Below, in pieces: positions 8,695-17,350 of a stretch of DNA of 64,000 nucleotides. The first letter of the stretch is position 1. Each line of letters starts with the position of its first letter. The translations under genes and the position numbers were made by a program. The notes beneath the pieces were generated by a model that made no database searches, had not been told where the DNA came from, and saw nothing but the letters and a program-made list of their open reading frames with translations. Where the stretch lies: contig CABTOK010000001.1 in NCBI GenBank assembly GCA_902486425.1, positions 1 to 64,000 of the forward strand. Direction: 5' to 3'. Source of the DNA: UBA11475 sp902486425. Lineage in GTDB: Bacteria; Bacillota; Clostridia; Christensenellales; Borkfalkiaceae.

Positions 8695-11430
8695 ATGAGC
8701 AATTTAAGTCTTAAAACTTCAAAAAGAAACATACTTTCAGCGGTTCTTATCCTGCTGCTTGCGTTATTTTCGCTCTTTTGCGGCTGTACGATAACAAGCA
8801 TAGATCCCGATAACGGTAAGGAAGATAAGCCCGAACCCGAACCCGAAAAGCCGAATACAGAAGCGGTGATAGACGTTTCGAGCATCCTCGGCAAGCCCGT
8901 AAGCGAAGGTGCTGTAACTCTTACCGAATCCGAAATAAAAACGCTGTTCGAAGAAACCGAAATAAAAAACTTATGCGAATATTCAGCGTCCGAAAAAGCT
9001 TCGGTTACCGCGGCGCTCGATAAAGAAACGGGAGCGATTGTATTCGAAGCGGTATCGGAAGACGGTAAAAACACTTGTGCCGAAACGATATCCGTAATTC
9101 CCGAAATTCCTTTCGGCTCGCATTATCTCACGGGCGGCGGAAAAGCGGATTCGACCAACTACGATTTTAATCGTTTAACGTACGTTCTGGAAGGAACAGT
9201 CGCAGCGAAACCCGACGGTATCGATCTTATAGGCGATTATGCGTTTTTTGCCGACGTAACGCCGATAACCGTTGAAACGGGATCCGAAATAGTCTTTTCT
9301 GCGATATATGCCGAAAACAGACAGATACGTTTTGCGATAAGACATACGGATGAAACGCATTATCTCGTCTTTTCAGATTATAAGGACGGCGCTAAAGTAG
9401 GCGGCTCGACTTTTTTGAATTATAAAGTTCACGTAGAAGAAACCGAATACGACGGCGTTCCCGTAAAGGTCGGAGTCGTTGTAACCGGCGGCAGTATGGC
9501 GATGATTATAAACGGCGAAACCGTTTACAGAAGAACTCTTCCGACGCTGTCCGAAACGCAACTTACGATAAGCACGTACAGGGCTACGTACGCTCTTTCG
9601 GATATTCAGACGACTTCGGGTGAAGAAGCGACTGACTTATATAAAAAATATACCGAAAATTACGTTGACGAAGACGCTTCTCAGACGCTTATAAAAACAG
9701 GACAAAACATAGATAAGTTCGAGTATACGGGCGAAGGCATTTACGCCCCGGGCGCCGCGTCCAACTCGAGAATTATGGCGGGACTCTATAACGAGGGCGT
9801 AGCCGTAGGCGGGTACGAGTACGGTGTGTCCGGACACGTAAAAATAAAAGGATACGGCAAAGGGAACTCGGCGAGCAAAGTCGAATTCCAGATTGCAAAG
9901 AATACTAAAAATTTCATTAAAATGCAGATATTCCGCCATTCGACGAATAACAGTATTGTTGTAGAAGGCGCGGATAACGGCAAAAACATATCTCAAAAAT
10001 ATGTCGAAAACAGAACTCTCCCGAAAGGTAACGAGTACGAAACCGATTTTATAATGATTTACGATACTTCGGGCGTTAAAGTCTGGATGAGAGACGGCGT
10101 TTATACAAAAGATTACAAGCTTACGTACTCGCTCGACGTCAAATGGGATTATACGTTCTTCTGCTTTGCGATGATTCAGTATACGGACGTAACGTTCTCG
10201 GGAATGCGCGGCATCTACGGCGAAGCATTGGACGAAGTGAAAAATTCTTTGGCGGGATCCTCTTCGGGAGTCGCTCTTTCCGCAGAGCTCGACGGAGACG
10301 AGAACGTAAAAACCTTCGAAATGAAGAACGGCGCGTATTATATAGACGGCGATACCGACTGGACGGTAGCGATAAGAAAAGACGGTAAAAAAATCTGCGG
10401 TCCGGCATACTATGCGGAAGCTGCGTTCTCGTTTGTAAATTACAAAGCGTGGTCTCAGGGATCGTTCGTCGTTTATGCGGACGAAACTCATGCGGTCAGA
10501 TACGTATTCGAATATGTTCCGAACGGATATTATCAGGTGTTTACCGAAAAAAAAGACGGAACGGATAACTGGACGGGATACACACTCGTCATTCGTCCGT
10601 CGGCGGACGCCAAAGCGGTAAATAAAATGGGAATTATCTGTGCGGACGGGGAGATAACATTTACAGCAGACGGATATAAGTATCATTCTTACGAAGTTTC
10701 GTCTTTCGGCGAAACGAGCCTGAAAATCGGCGGCAAAGGAGGCGTTTTGAAGATAAGCGACATGAGTGCGGAACTTGACGAGACCGCGGTTAAGAATCTG
10801 AAAGACAATACGGAAGATTATGTTTACGTTTCTCCTTACGAATCGAGAATGGCAACGCTCGAAAAAACGTATAAAGACGCCGAAACCGGCGGAGTGCTTA
10901 TAGCGGGATCCAGCACGATGGATTACTGGACGGACTGGCAGCAGGATATAGGCAACCGTCTCGGATACAACGTCGGTATCGGCGGAACTATTGTCGAAGA
11001 CTGGCTGTATTGCTACGACAGACTTATAAAACCGTTTAATCCGAGCAAGATTATACTGTTCTTAGGCGGAAACAATGTAAACGGAATGGGACATACGGGA
11101 GCGTATACGACAGAGCTTTTAAAAACGCTTCTGAATAAAATGCATACGGACTTCCCGACGGCGGAAATTTATTATATTTATTCCATGCCGGTACCGAATA
11201 ACTTCGGCGGCGGAAAGTATACGGCGGAATACGGTAATCTTATAACGGAGATGAAGAAGTTCGTCGCTTCCGTAGATTACGTAAAGGGAATAGATACCGA
11301 AAGCGCCTTCGTTTCGGACGGCGAACCTATAGCTAAATATTTCAGAGCGGACAGAATTCACCTTACCGACGAAGGCTACGACGTATTCGCCGATATTATA
11401 AAGAAAGAAGTTTTCGGCGAAAAGGTCTAA
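8695..11430 (+). CDS. Large secreted lipoprotein with C-terminal SGNH/GDSL hydrolase domain
   Basis: The protein has 911 residues from ATG 8695, which follows a strong AAGGAGG. An earlier in-frame ATG at 8638 lies at the expected transcription start and is rejected. A signal peptide ends in a lipobox-like L-F-C-G-C, followed by an acidic Pro/Glu linker. Residues about 130-720 form beta-rich, apparently duplicated modules that look like carbohydrate-binding or concanavalin-like domains. The last 190 residues are an SGNH hydrolase: G-S-S-T with Ser740 as likely nucleophile, G-G-N-N around Asn793, and D-R-I-H with Asp886 and His889. It is probably an extracellular deacetylase or esterase acting on a polysaccharide. 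The divergent AraC-type regulator likely controls it. Confidence 0.88.
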   Translation: MSNLSLKTSKRNILSAVLILLLALFSLFCGCTITSIDPDNGKEDKPEPEPEKPNTEAVIDVSSILGKPVSEGAVTLTESEIKTLFEETEIKNLCEYSASEKASVTAALDKETGAIVFEAVSEDGKNTCAETISVIPEIPFGSHYLTGGGKADSTNYDFNRLTYVLEGTVAAKPDGIDLIGDYAFFADVTPITVETGSEIVFSAIYAENRQIRFAIRHTDETHYLVFSDYKDGAKVGGSTFLNYKVHVEETEYDGVPVKVGVVVTGGSMAMIINGETVYRRTLPTLSETQLTISTYRATYALSDIQTTSGEEATDLYKKYTENYVDEDASQTLIKTGQNIDKFEYTGEGIYAPGAASNSRIMAGLYNEGVAVGGYEYGVSGHVKIKGYGKGNSASKVEFQIAKNTKNFIKMQIFRHSTNNSIVVEGADNGKNISQKYVENRTLPKGNEYETDFIMIYDTSGVKVWMRDGVYTKDYKLTYSLDVKWDYTFFCFAMIQYTDVTFSGMRGIYGEALDEVKNSLAGSSSGVALSAELDGDENVKTFEMKNGAYYIDGDTDWTVAIRKDGKKICGPAYYAEAAFSFVNYKAWSQGSFVVYADETHAVRYVFEYVPNGYYQVFTEKKDGTDNWTGYTLVIRPSADAKAVNKMGIICADGEITFTADGYKYHSYEVSSFGETSLKIGGKGGVLKISDMSAELDETAVKNLKDNTEDYVYVSPYESRMATLEKTYKDAETGGVLIAGSSTMDYWTDWQQDIGNRLGYNVGIGGTIVEDWLYCYDRLIKPFNPSKIILFLGGNNVNGMGHTGAYTTELLKTLLNKMHTDFPTAEIYYIYSMPVPNNFGGGKYTAEYGNLITEMKKFVASVDYVKGIDTESAFVSDGEPIAKYFRADRIHLTDEGYDVFADIIKKEVFGEKV

Positions 11431-11485
11431 CGAAGTATCGTAAAAAACATTACGAATAAAAACAAATAAAACCAAACGAAAAAGA

Positions 11486-11516
11486 AGTCCCGATAAAATA
11501 TCGGGGCTCCTTTTTT
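11486..11516. terminator. Bidirectional intrinsic terminator
   Basis: A 10-bp stem (11486-11495 with 11499-11508, one G-U pair) is followed by T6 on the plus strand and by CTTCTTTTT on the minus strand. It separates the convergent lipoprotein and ABC ATPase genes. Confidence 0.88.
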
Positions 11517-11554
11517 CATATATTATTCGGAAAACAATCCGTACAAATTCCGTA

Positions 11555-12793
11555 TTATTCCGCTTTTTCGGTTGCAGCAGCCGCTGCTTCGGCCTGATTT
11601 TTAAGATAAGTTTCCTTTTCCTCCTTGTTCTTTGCGAGAATGGTCATTTCGGTTTCCTTATCGAACAAATGGCAGTGAGCAAGGTCCAGAGCAAGTTCGA
11701 TTATATCGTCTTTCTTGGTGTTGGTACGACAATCTACTCTTGCGATTATGGTGTTGGAATCGTCTACGATAGCCTGAACGGTTTCTTCTGCCTGCTGGGC
11801 AGTCGAAGTTTTGCAGTAAAGCTGAGTTTCGGAACCGAGCATTTCGGCAACGTCTACTCTTACTTTTATGGTCTGCGCGCCGGTAGCTTTGAACGCTTCT
11901 TCATCGTGGAGATCTTCCGGTCTTAAGCCGAATACGACTTCTTTACCGGTGTTAAGATACTGGTCGAGATCGTAAATAAGTTCGACTTTATCTTCGGGAA
12001 GCATAATCTTGTCGGTGCCGAATTCTACGTAAACGTGGTTTTTGTCGCCAGTGAGTTTCGCGTCGAAAAAGTTCATCTGGGGAGTGCCGATAAAGCCTGC
12101 GACGAACTTATTGATGGGATAATCGTAAAGGTTCTGCGGAGCGTCTACCTGCTGCATATAGCCGTCCTTCATAACTACGATTCTCGTACCCATGGTCATA
12201 GCTTCGATCTGGTCGTGAGTAACGTAAATGAAGGTGGTAGCAAGTCTGTTGTGGAGCTTTGTGATTTCGGTTCTCATCTGCGCTCTGAGTTTTGCGTCGA
12301 GGTTCGAAAGCGGTTCGTCCAGAAGGAATACCTTGGGTTCGCGGACGATAGATCTTCCGAGAGCGACACGCTGACGCTGACCGCCGGACAAAGCCTTGGG
12401 TTTACGGGAAAGATAGATTTCAATGCCTAAAATTCTTGCGGCTTCTTTTACTCTCGCGTCGATTTCTTCCTTCGGCATTTTTCTGAGTTTAAGACCGAAA
12501 GCCATGTTATCGTAAACGGTCATGTGCGGATAAAGAGCGTAGCTCTGGAAAACGAACGCGATATCTCTGTCCTTGGGGGATACGTTGTTCATGAGTTTGC
12601 CGTCGATGTAAAGTTCGCCGGAAGAAATTTCTTCGAGTCCCGCGATCATTCTGAGAGTCGTGGACTTACCGCAGCCGGAAGGTCCTACGAAAACGATGAA
12701 CTCTTTATCTTCGATATCGAGATTGAAATCCGTAACGGCAACGTTGCCGGACGGATAAACTTTGTAAATGTTTTTGAGTTGTAAACTAGCCAT
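11555..12793 (-). CDS. Sugar ABC transporter ATP-binding protein, MsmK/UgpC type
   Basis: This 412-residue protein has Walker A GPSGCGKST (37-45), a Q-loop F-Q-S-Y-A-L-Y-P-H-M, signature LSGGQRQR, Walker B VFLLDEP and the switch histidine in Y-V-T-H-D. After about residue 235 comes the TOBE/regulatory domain (G-T-P-Q-M-N-F-F; V-F-G-L-R-P-E-D) of the CUT1 sugar-transporter ATPases. It energises import of oligosaccharides or glycerol phosphate. No permease or binding protein is nearby, so it may be a shared ATPase serving several importers, as MsmK does in streptococci. The C-terminal tail is Ala/Glu-rich. Shine-Dalgarno GGAGG precedes the start. Confidence 0.93.
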   Translation of the reverse strand: MASLQLKNIYKVYPSGNVAVTDFNLDIEDKEFIVFVGPSGCGKSTTLRMIAGLEEISSGELYIDGKLMNNVSPKDRDIAFVFQSYALYPHMTVYDNMAFGLKLRKMPKEEIDARVKEAARILGIEIYLSRKPKALSGGQRQRVALGRSIVREPKVFLLDEPLSNLDAKLRAQMRTEITKLHNRLATTFIYVTHDQIEAMTMGTRIVVMKDGYMQQVDAPQNLYDYPINKFVAGFIGTPQMNFFDAKLTGDKNHVYVEFGTDKIMLPEDKVELIYDLDQYLNTGKEVVFGLRPEDLHDEEAFKATGAQTIKVRVDVAEMLGSETQLYCKTSTAQQAEETVQAIVDDSNTIIARVDCRTNTKKDDIIELALDLAHCHLFDKETEMTILAKNKEEKETYLKNQAEAAAAATEKAE

Positions 12794-12917
12794 GATAGCC
12801 TCCGATTAAGGTCTCCGCCGGACCGCTTTAAAGCGTTACCTTTTGAATTTCCGGCAAAGCGGGAACGAAAAACGTCTGAAAACGCCGTAAAATATGTCCC
12901 GTAATTTTTACATTATT

Positions 12918-13007
12918 ATTTTATCCGTTTAATAAAAAAAATACAATTAAAATATAACCAAATATCTTGCTCTTATTTGTGTATATTTGCACAAAAATTA
13001 TTTGGTT
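12918..13007 (-). promoter_or_regulatory. Promoter and nested inverted repeats upstream of the ABC ATPase gene
   Basis: Minus strand: TTGTAT (12946-12941), 17-base spacer, TAAAAT (12923-12918). Just upstream of the -35 lies a 9-bp perfect inverted repeat (12956-12964 with 12999-13007) enclosing a smaller TTGTG/CACAA repeat (12977-12981 with 12990-12994). The position suits a regulator site. The remaining sequence up to 13076 is AT-rich with nothing else seen. Confidence 0.55.
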
Positions 13008-13076
13008 TTTTCCTTAAAAAGAAAAATATTTTCATTTCGATGATATTTAGAACGGAATTAACATTTAATTTTCAGT

Positions 13077-13652
13077 TCAGTCAAGCTCGTCCAGAGTGAG
13101 TTCGTAAGCGGGGGCGATGTTTTTCATAAAGTACTCGACTTCTTTAAGTTCCGACTTATTGAGTTCTGCTTTTATCGAAGCTGAAGCCTTTTTATATTCT
13201 TTATTTCCCGATTTAAGCTCGTCTACGCACTTTAAGTAAGCGGAGATTCTGTCCGCCGCTTTAACGAGTTTCGCTTCGTAAGAATTTTTATCGGGGAAAA
13301 TATAACTTTTGTAAGAATCTTCAAGCTCTGCGGGGAGCATTTTCAAAAGCCTTTCGCAAGCTTTTTTTTCGAGATCTTTATATGCTCCGGTGATTTCCGG
13401 ATTGAAATATTTTATGGGGGTGGGAAGATCTCCTGTTATAACTTCGCCGGTTTCGTGATACTGCGCGTATAAAACTACGGTCTTTTCGTCTGCGGTTCCG
13501 TTAAAAATTTTGTTGTTTATAAGAACGAGCGCATGCGCGACGGTGGCCACCTGCCAGCTGTGTTCCATTATGTTTTCGGTCTGCGTTGAGTGCATAAGCG
13601 ACCAACGCTTTATATACTTCATTCTATTTAAAAACGCCCAGAATTTATACAT
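13077..13652 (-). CDS. YfbR-like HD-superfamily 5'-deoxynucleotidase (HE variant)
   Basis: This 191-residue protein follows E. coli YfbR closely along its length: R-W-S-L-M-H near the start, E-N-I-M-E-H-S-W-Q-V-A, T-G-D-L-P-T-P-I-K-Y-F-N and A-Y-L-K-C-V-D-E-L. YfbR removes phosphate from deoxynucleoside 5'-monophosphates. The metal-binding His-Asp pair reads His-Glu here (Y-H-E-T-G-E-V), a conservative but unusual change confirmed in the DNA (CAC GAA). The other metal-ligand positions look intact. Upstream AAAGGA is a modest ribosome binding site. The DUF1003 gene lies 25 bases upstream on the same strand and may be co-transcribed. Confidence 0.85.
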   Translation of the reverse strand: MYKFWAFLNRMKYIKRWSLMHSTQTENIMEHSWQVATVAHALVLINNKIFNGTADEKTVVLYAQYHETGEVITGDLPTPIKYFNPEITGAYKDLEKKACERLLKMLPAELEDSYKSYIFPDKNSYEAKLVKAADRISAYLKCVDELKSGNKEYKKASASIKAELNKSELKEVEYFMKNIAPAYELTLDELD

Positions 13653-13677
13653 ATAATTATCATTCCTTTATGCAAAT

Positions 13678-14193
13678 TTATTTTTTGTCTGCGGAATTTC
13701 CGATTTCTTCGATGGCTTTCAGAATTTTTTTCTGACCTTCGGAAATTTGTTCTATTTTTTTATAAAGTTCGGCTATCACGAATTCGCTTTTCAGATTTAC
13801 CCGGTAATCGTTTTCGGCACGTTTTCTGTCTTTTGCTTCCTGCCTGTTCTGACTCATCATAATAAGAGGTGCCTGTATTGCGGCAACGCATGAAAGAACA
13901 AGGTTCAGGAGAATAAACGGATAGGCGTCAAAAGCTTTTGTCGCAAGAATTATGTTTACAACCATCCATATAACCATTACGGCAATAAAACTGAAAATAA
14001 AAGCCCAGCTACCGGCAAACCGTGCCACCGAATCTGCAGCTTTTTGTCCGAAAGTTAATTTTTCGCCGGATTCCGGATTGTTTGAAATATTAGTGCTCAG
14101 AAGTTCCCCTATAAGCTCTTCATCCGTCAGTTCCCGCTCGGAATCGTGAAGAAGTTCGCGTATTATTTTGTTTTTATTTTTTTGATTACTCAT
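13678..14193 (-). CDS. DUF1003 family membrane protein
   Basis: The protein has 171 residues. A charged N-terminal region is followed by two membrane helices (about residues 62-84 and 91-112) with the family hallmark Y-P-F-I-L-L-N-L-V-L-S, then Q-A-P-L-I-M-M-S-Q-N-R-Q-E-A-K-D-R and R-A-E-N-D-Y. The C-terminal segment is a predicted coiled coil (K-K-I-E-Q-I-S-E-G-Q-K-K-I). The cellular role of DUF1003 proteins is not established. The start has a good AAGGAAG Shine-Dalgarno. The length is typical. Confidence 0.9.
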   Translation of the reverse strand: MSNQKNKNKIIRELLHDSERELTDEELIGELLSTNISNNPESGEKLTFGQKAADSVARFAGSWAFIFSFIAVMVIWMVVNIILATKAFDAYPFILLNLVLSCVAAIQAPLIMMSQNRQEAKDRKRAENDYRVNLKSEFVIAELYKKIEQISEGQKKILKAIEEIGNSADKK

Positions 14194-14233
14194 AAAGATG
14201 CTTCCTTTTAATTTTTATTGTTTTACGAAAGAT

Positions 14234-14842
14234 TTATAAATATTTTATCATTAAAACTTTGCCTTTTATCACGTCGAAGGCAAATTCTTTTTCGGTCGCG
14301 CGGTTGCTTAGTCCCAGAGTGTTACCGCATTTCAATACGAGCGGATTGCTTTTATCGAGAGGATAGTAAAGCCCGTAAAGGTATTTTACCGTAGCTTCGC
14401 CGCCGAAGGGGATAAGAGAGACTGTTCTGCCGATTTCGGATTGCTCTTTATTAAGTCCCGAAACCAGCCTTATAACGCAATTTTCGCCTGCGATTTCCGC
14501 TTTTAAGCCGAGCGATTCGGCAACGGATAAAAGAGTCAGGTTGCCGAGAACGTGATCGGGCTTGCCACCGGTTGCGCCGTAAATCGCAATTTCGTCCGCA
14601 CCGGACTCTTTTGCGTAATAAACCGCACGTTCGCCGTCGGTAAAATCCTTTTCGGGGGTAAGTTTTACAATCTGTTCCTCTTCCGGAATATAGTCAAGCG
14701 TATCGAAGTCGCCTACCACGCCGAGTACGGTTTTGTTTTTAAGTTTGTCTTTGAATTTATATGCGCCGTCCGCAAAAATGACGTAATCTTCTTTCACGTA
14801 TTCTTTAAGTTCGGGCGCGTTGAGTATAATGGCAACCTTCAT
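14234..14842 (-). CDS. thiN: Thiamine pyrophosphokinase
   Basis: This 202-residue protein transfers pyrophosphate from ATP to thiamine to make TPP. Diagnostic motifs are F-A-D-G-A, V-V-G-D-F-D-T, K-D-F-T-D-G-E-R-A and Y-G-A-T-G-G-K-P-D-H-V-L-G-N. The C-terminal beta domain ends with G-N-T-L-G-L-S-N-R, as expected. It lies downstream of thiT on the same strand but beyond a strong terminator, so it is not simply part of the riboswitch operon. Together the two genes cover thiamine uptake and activation. Confidence 0.95.
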   Translation of the reverse strand: MKVAIILNAPELKEYVKEDYVIFADGAYKFKDKLKNKTVLGVVGDFDTLDYIPEEEQIVKLTPEKDFTDGERAVYYAKESGADEIAIYGATGGKPDHVLGNLTLLSVAESLGLKAEIAGENCVIRLVSGLNKEQSEIGRTVSLIPFGGEATVKYLYGLYYPLDKSNPLVLKCGNTLGLSNRATEKEFAFDVIKGKVLMIKYL

Positions 14843-14949
14843 AATTTACCTTAAAAATCTTTTTAATAAATATTAGCATAAATAAACCGCGTAATCAATT
14901 AAATAATAAATAAAATCTGCCGTCCGTCTCGTAAAAACGCGATATGGAA

Positions 14950-14980
14950 AAAAGGACGCCGCGTTACGTGGCGTCCTTTT
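14950..14980 (-). terminator. Intrinsic terminator after thiT
   Basis: An 11-bp stem (14950-14960 with 14970-14980) enclosing nine bases is followed on the minus strand by a T-run. It separates thiT from thiN. Confidence 0.88.
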
Positions 14981-15064
14981 CTCACTTTCCTTTTCTGAAA
15001 AAGCGTTAGTTATCGTAACGCCGTTTCATATATGCGTGTATTTTCTTGAACGAACGAATTAAAG

Positions 15065-16240
15065 TTATTTTCCCGAAGTTTCGGCGTTTTCGGCGGTCAT
15101 TTCCGTTTCGGTCATTCCGGCGAAACGCTTCGTTTCCTTCACGAATGCTTTCGAAGAGAATACCATTACTCCCGCGACTATGACGAGAGCGAGATCTACG
15201 AAAACGAACGAGTTGTAAGCGGCGCTGTAAGCGAAAAAGTTCGACTGTCCCTTATCGAGAGCATATGCGCCGAATGCGAAAACGCCCGATAAAACGTGAG
15301 CGACGAAGCGGAGAGATCCGCCGATTAAAGCCGACAAAGCAAATTTGAGCTGAGGGATTTTATCGAGAACTTTTACGTCTTTAAGAGCGCCCGCAAAACC
15401 GGTAAGAGCGAAAGCTACGGGGTAGTCGAGTAAGAACTGCGCCGGATGAATTATATAAGGATCCTGAACGGCTTGTAACATTCCGTAAATAAAACCTATA
15501 AGTATGCCTTTTTTAGCTCCGTATACGTATGAAAAGAGCATTATCGGAAGCATCGAGAAGAGGGTTACCGAGCCGCCCTGGGGCATTTCCCATAGTTTGA
15601 CGTAAGAAAGAGCGAACGAGAGCGAAACGGTAATACCCGCAAAAGCGAGAGCGCGCGTATCGAACGCGAAATTGCCTTTGCGGTCGATTATAAACGCGGC
15701 AACGAGCGATCCGACGACTAAAATCGCCGCCGAAATATATAAAGCCGCCCCGTTGAGTTTACCGTAACCGTCGTAATATCCGTCGCCTTTGATGTTGTTT
15801 TTAAAGAATACAGCTATAAGAACGAGAGTTATTATGACCGCAAGTCCGCAGACGATTCCCGCAATACTTCCGAACTTTTTAAGAGCGGAAGGGGATTTTT
15901 TTGCGATTACGAAGCCCGCTATCGCCGCGATAAGAACGAGAGCGAGAGTAACGAGAATGGGAATAAATACGTAAGTAGCGACGGGTTTTCCGTTGTATTT
16001 TCCGCCCGCACCGTAATATTTGGCTATGTTTAACGAAAGCATGAATATTCCTACGATAAGAGCGTAGATAACAAACGTAAAAAGCGAGTACTTGGCAATT
16101 TTGGCGAAAATATCTTTCTTCGCAAAGTACATTATTGCGTTAAAAAAGATAAGTGCGGCAAGAATGCCGACGGTCGTCCATAAAACGACGGGTTCGGCGG
16201 CGTCCAAAAGTTTGCCCGCCGAAAGAAGCAAAGTGTTCAT
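15065..16240 (-). CDS. thiT: ThiT-type thiamine ECF transporter S component with extra N-terminal membrane domain
   Basis: The protein has 391 residues from ATG 16240, preceded by CAGGAG. A longer frame to 16309 runs into the riboswitch and is rejected. The C-terminal half (from about residue 195) is ThiT: S-Y-V-K-L-W-E-M-P-Q-G-G-S-V-T-L-F-S-M-L-P, Y-G-M-L-Q and L-L-D-Y-P-V-A-F-A-L-T-G-F-A-G, with six predicted helices. ThiT binds thiamine and works with the shared EcfA/EcfA'/EcfT module. Ordinary ThiT proteins are about 180-200 residues; this one carries about 190 extra residues with five more predicted helices that resemble nothing recognised. The TPP riboswitch upstream supports the substrate. 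Confidence 0.9.
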   Translation of the reverse strand: MNTLLLSAGKLLDAAEPVVLWTTVGILAALIFFNAIMYFAKKDIFAKIAKYSLFTFVIYALIVGIFMLSLNIAKYYGAGGKYNGKPVATYVFIPILVTLALVLIAAIAGFVIAKKSPSALKKFGSIAGIVCGLAVIITLVLIAVFFKNNIKGDGYYDGYGKLNGAALYISAAILVVGSLVAAFIIDRKGNFAFDTRALAFAGITVSLSFALSYVKLWEMPQGGSVTLFSMLPIMLFSYVYGAKKGILIGFIYGMLQAVQDPYIIHPAQFLLDYPVAFALTGFAGALKDVKVLDKIPQLKFALSALIGGSLRFVAHVLSGVFAFGAYALDKGQSNFFAYSAAYNSFVFVDLALVIVAGVMVFSSKAFVKETKRFAGMTETEMTAENAETSGK

Positions 16241-16298
16241 AAAATCTCCTGAGCTATGGTAAAAATTTGTCGGTTTTTTATAAGACGGATAATAAAAT

Positions 16299-16320
16299 AA
16301 AAAACGCACCCTTCGGTGCG
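16299..16320 (-). terminator. Riboswitch-controlled terminator ahead of thiT
   Basis: The minus-strand hairpin CGCACC / GGTGCG with loop GAAG is followed by T6. It lies between the TPP aptamer and the thiT ribosome binding site and is the expected off-state element. Confidence 0.85.
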
Positions 16321-16363
16321 CTCCGTTTTATAAATATATACCTTTACTCCCTGAAAGCGGTTG

Positions 16364-16440
16364 TAAATCGACTTCTCCTTCAAGAATTATCTTGCGGATT
16401 CAATGGTATAATCTCAGCCGTAGGCACCCATAGCGATTTA
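16364..16440 (-). promoter_or_regulatory. TPP riboswitch aptamer
   Basis: The minus strand shows P1 arms 16440-16434 and 16370-16364, the conserved GGGTGCC, CTGAGA, and a GATAAT-containing 3' half leading to GAAGGAG. These are the TPP (thi-box) landmarks. It sits directly after the promoter and before a terminator and thiT. Confidence 0.92.
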
Positions 16441-16489
16441 AGTATACATCATTCAAAACCTTGCGTCAAGAATTTTTATGTGTTAAAAT
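16441..16489. promoter_or_regulatory. Back-to-back promoters with overlapping -35 boxes (thiT / HD hydrolase)
   Basis: Minus strand for thiT: TTGACG (16469-16464), 17-base spacer, TATACT (16446-16441). Plus strand for the HD gene: TTGCGT (16461-16466), 17-base spacer, TAAAAT (16484-16489). The two -35 hexamers share three base pairs (16464-16466), so polymerase binding should be mutually exclusive. Confidence 0.75.
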
Positions 16490-16540
16490 ATTAAGAAACG
16501 AATTTATGCAAAGTCGCTCAAGGCGAATGGCGGAGCCAAA

Positions 16541-17140
16541 ATGGAAAAAGAACTTGAATCCGTACTCGATTTTATTCTTACGGTAGATAAAATGAAATCT
16601 ACTTTCAGACGTAACGTAAATCTCGACTATCGTCCTGAAAACGACGCCGAACACTCTTTTCATATAGCGGTTATGGCGATGTCGCTTAAAGATTACTGCA
16701 TTTTTAAAAATATAAACGTCGATAAGGTAGTAAAAATGTGTCTTGCGCACGATCTTATCGAAGTTTATGCGGGGGATACCTTCTGTTTCGATTCCGAAGG
16801 CAACAAAACCAAGACTAAAAGAGAAAAGGATTCCGCGGACAAGCTCTTTTCTCCGCTCCCCGGGAATATAGGCAAAGAGTTCAGATCGCTTTGGGAAGAA
16901 TTCGATGCGATGGAAACAGAAGAATCGAAGTACGCCAACGCTCTCGACAGGCTTCAGCCGTTTATGCTCAACGCCAATACCGAAGGGTTTACGTGGAGAC
17001 TCGCTCACGCAAAACTCAGCCAGGCGATAGACAGGTTTTATCCGATAAAAACTTTTATGGTTCCCGAAATATGGGATTACGTTATGGACGGTCTTATGAC
17101 GGGCGTTAAAAAAGGCTACCTTACAGACGACGTGAATTGA
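16541..17140 (+). CDS. HD-domain hydrolase (HDDC2/YfbR-like)
   Basis: The 199-residue protein shows the family pattern R-P-E-N-D-A-E-H-S-F-H-I-A-V, then C-L-A-H-D-L-I-E-V-Y-A-G-D-T, and later L-D-R-L-Q-P. This places it in the HD family of 5'-deoxynucleotidase-like phosphohydrolases. Unlike the YfbR-like neighbour at 13077, its His-Asp dyad is intact. The ribosome binding site (GGCGGAG) is modest. The gene is divergent from thiT, with interlocked promoters. The substrate is probably a nucleoside monophosphate, by family resemblance only. Confidence 0.88.
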   Translation: MEKELESVLDFILTVDKMKSTFRRNVNLDYRPENDAEHSFHIAVMAMSLKDYCIFKNINVDKVVKMCLAHDLIEVYAGDTFCFDSEGNKTKTKREKDSADKLFSPLPGNIGKEFRSLWEEFDAMETEESKYANALDRLQPFMLNANTEGFTWRLAHAKLSQAIDRFYPIKTFMVPEIWDYVMDGLMTGVKKGYLTDDVN

Positions 17141-17316
17141 AGAATATATCGAAAATTTAATGTTAAAAGAAATTATCAAAAGCGAAAAACCGATTAACTG
17201 AAAATATCAAATAAGAAAATAAATCACACTAATTTGAAAACATTTTCAAAAAAGCAGAAAAAACGGTACGTTTCTGAAAATTTGTTACAAAATTTTAAAA
17301 ATGTATAAAAAAATGC

Positions 17317-17345
17317 TTTACAAAAAAATTTGTTTGTTGTATATT
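17317..17345 (+). promoter_or_regulatory. Promoter of the candidate small RNA
   Basis: TTTACA at 17317-17322, a 17-base spacer and TATATT at 17340-17345. The predicted start is near 17352. No start codon with a ribosome binding site follows. Confidence 0.7.
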
Positions 17346-17350
17346 AAAGA

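Noticed and set aside
9637..10686. 349-residue open frame on the minus strand
   Set aside because: It lies wholly antisense to the SGNH-hydrolase lipoprotein, has no ribosome binding site and no recognisable protein pattern. Codon bias of the real gene keeps the opposite frame open.
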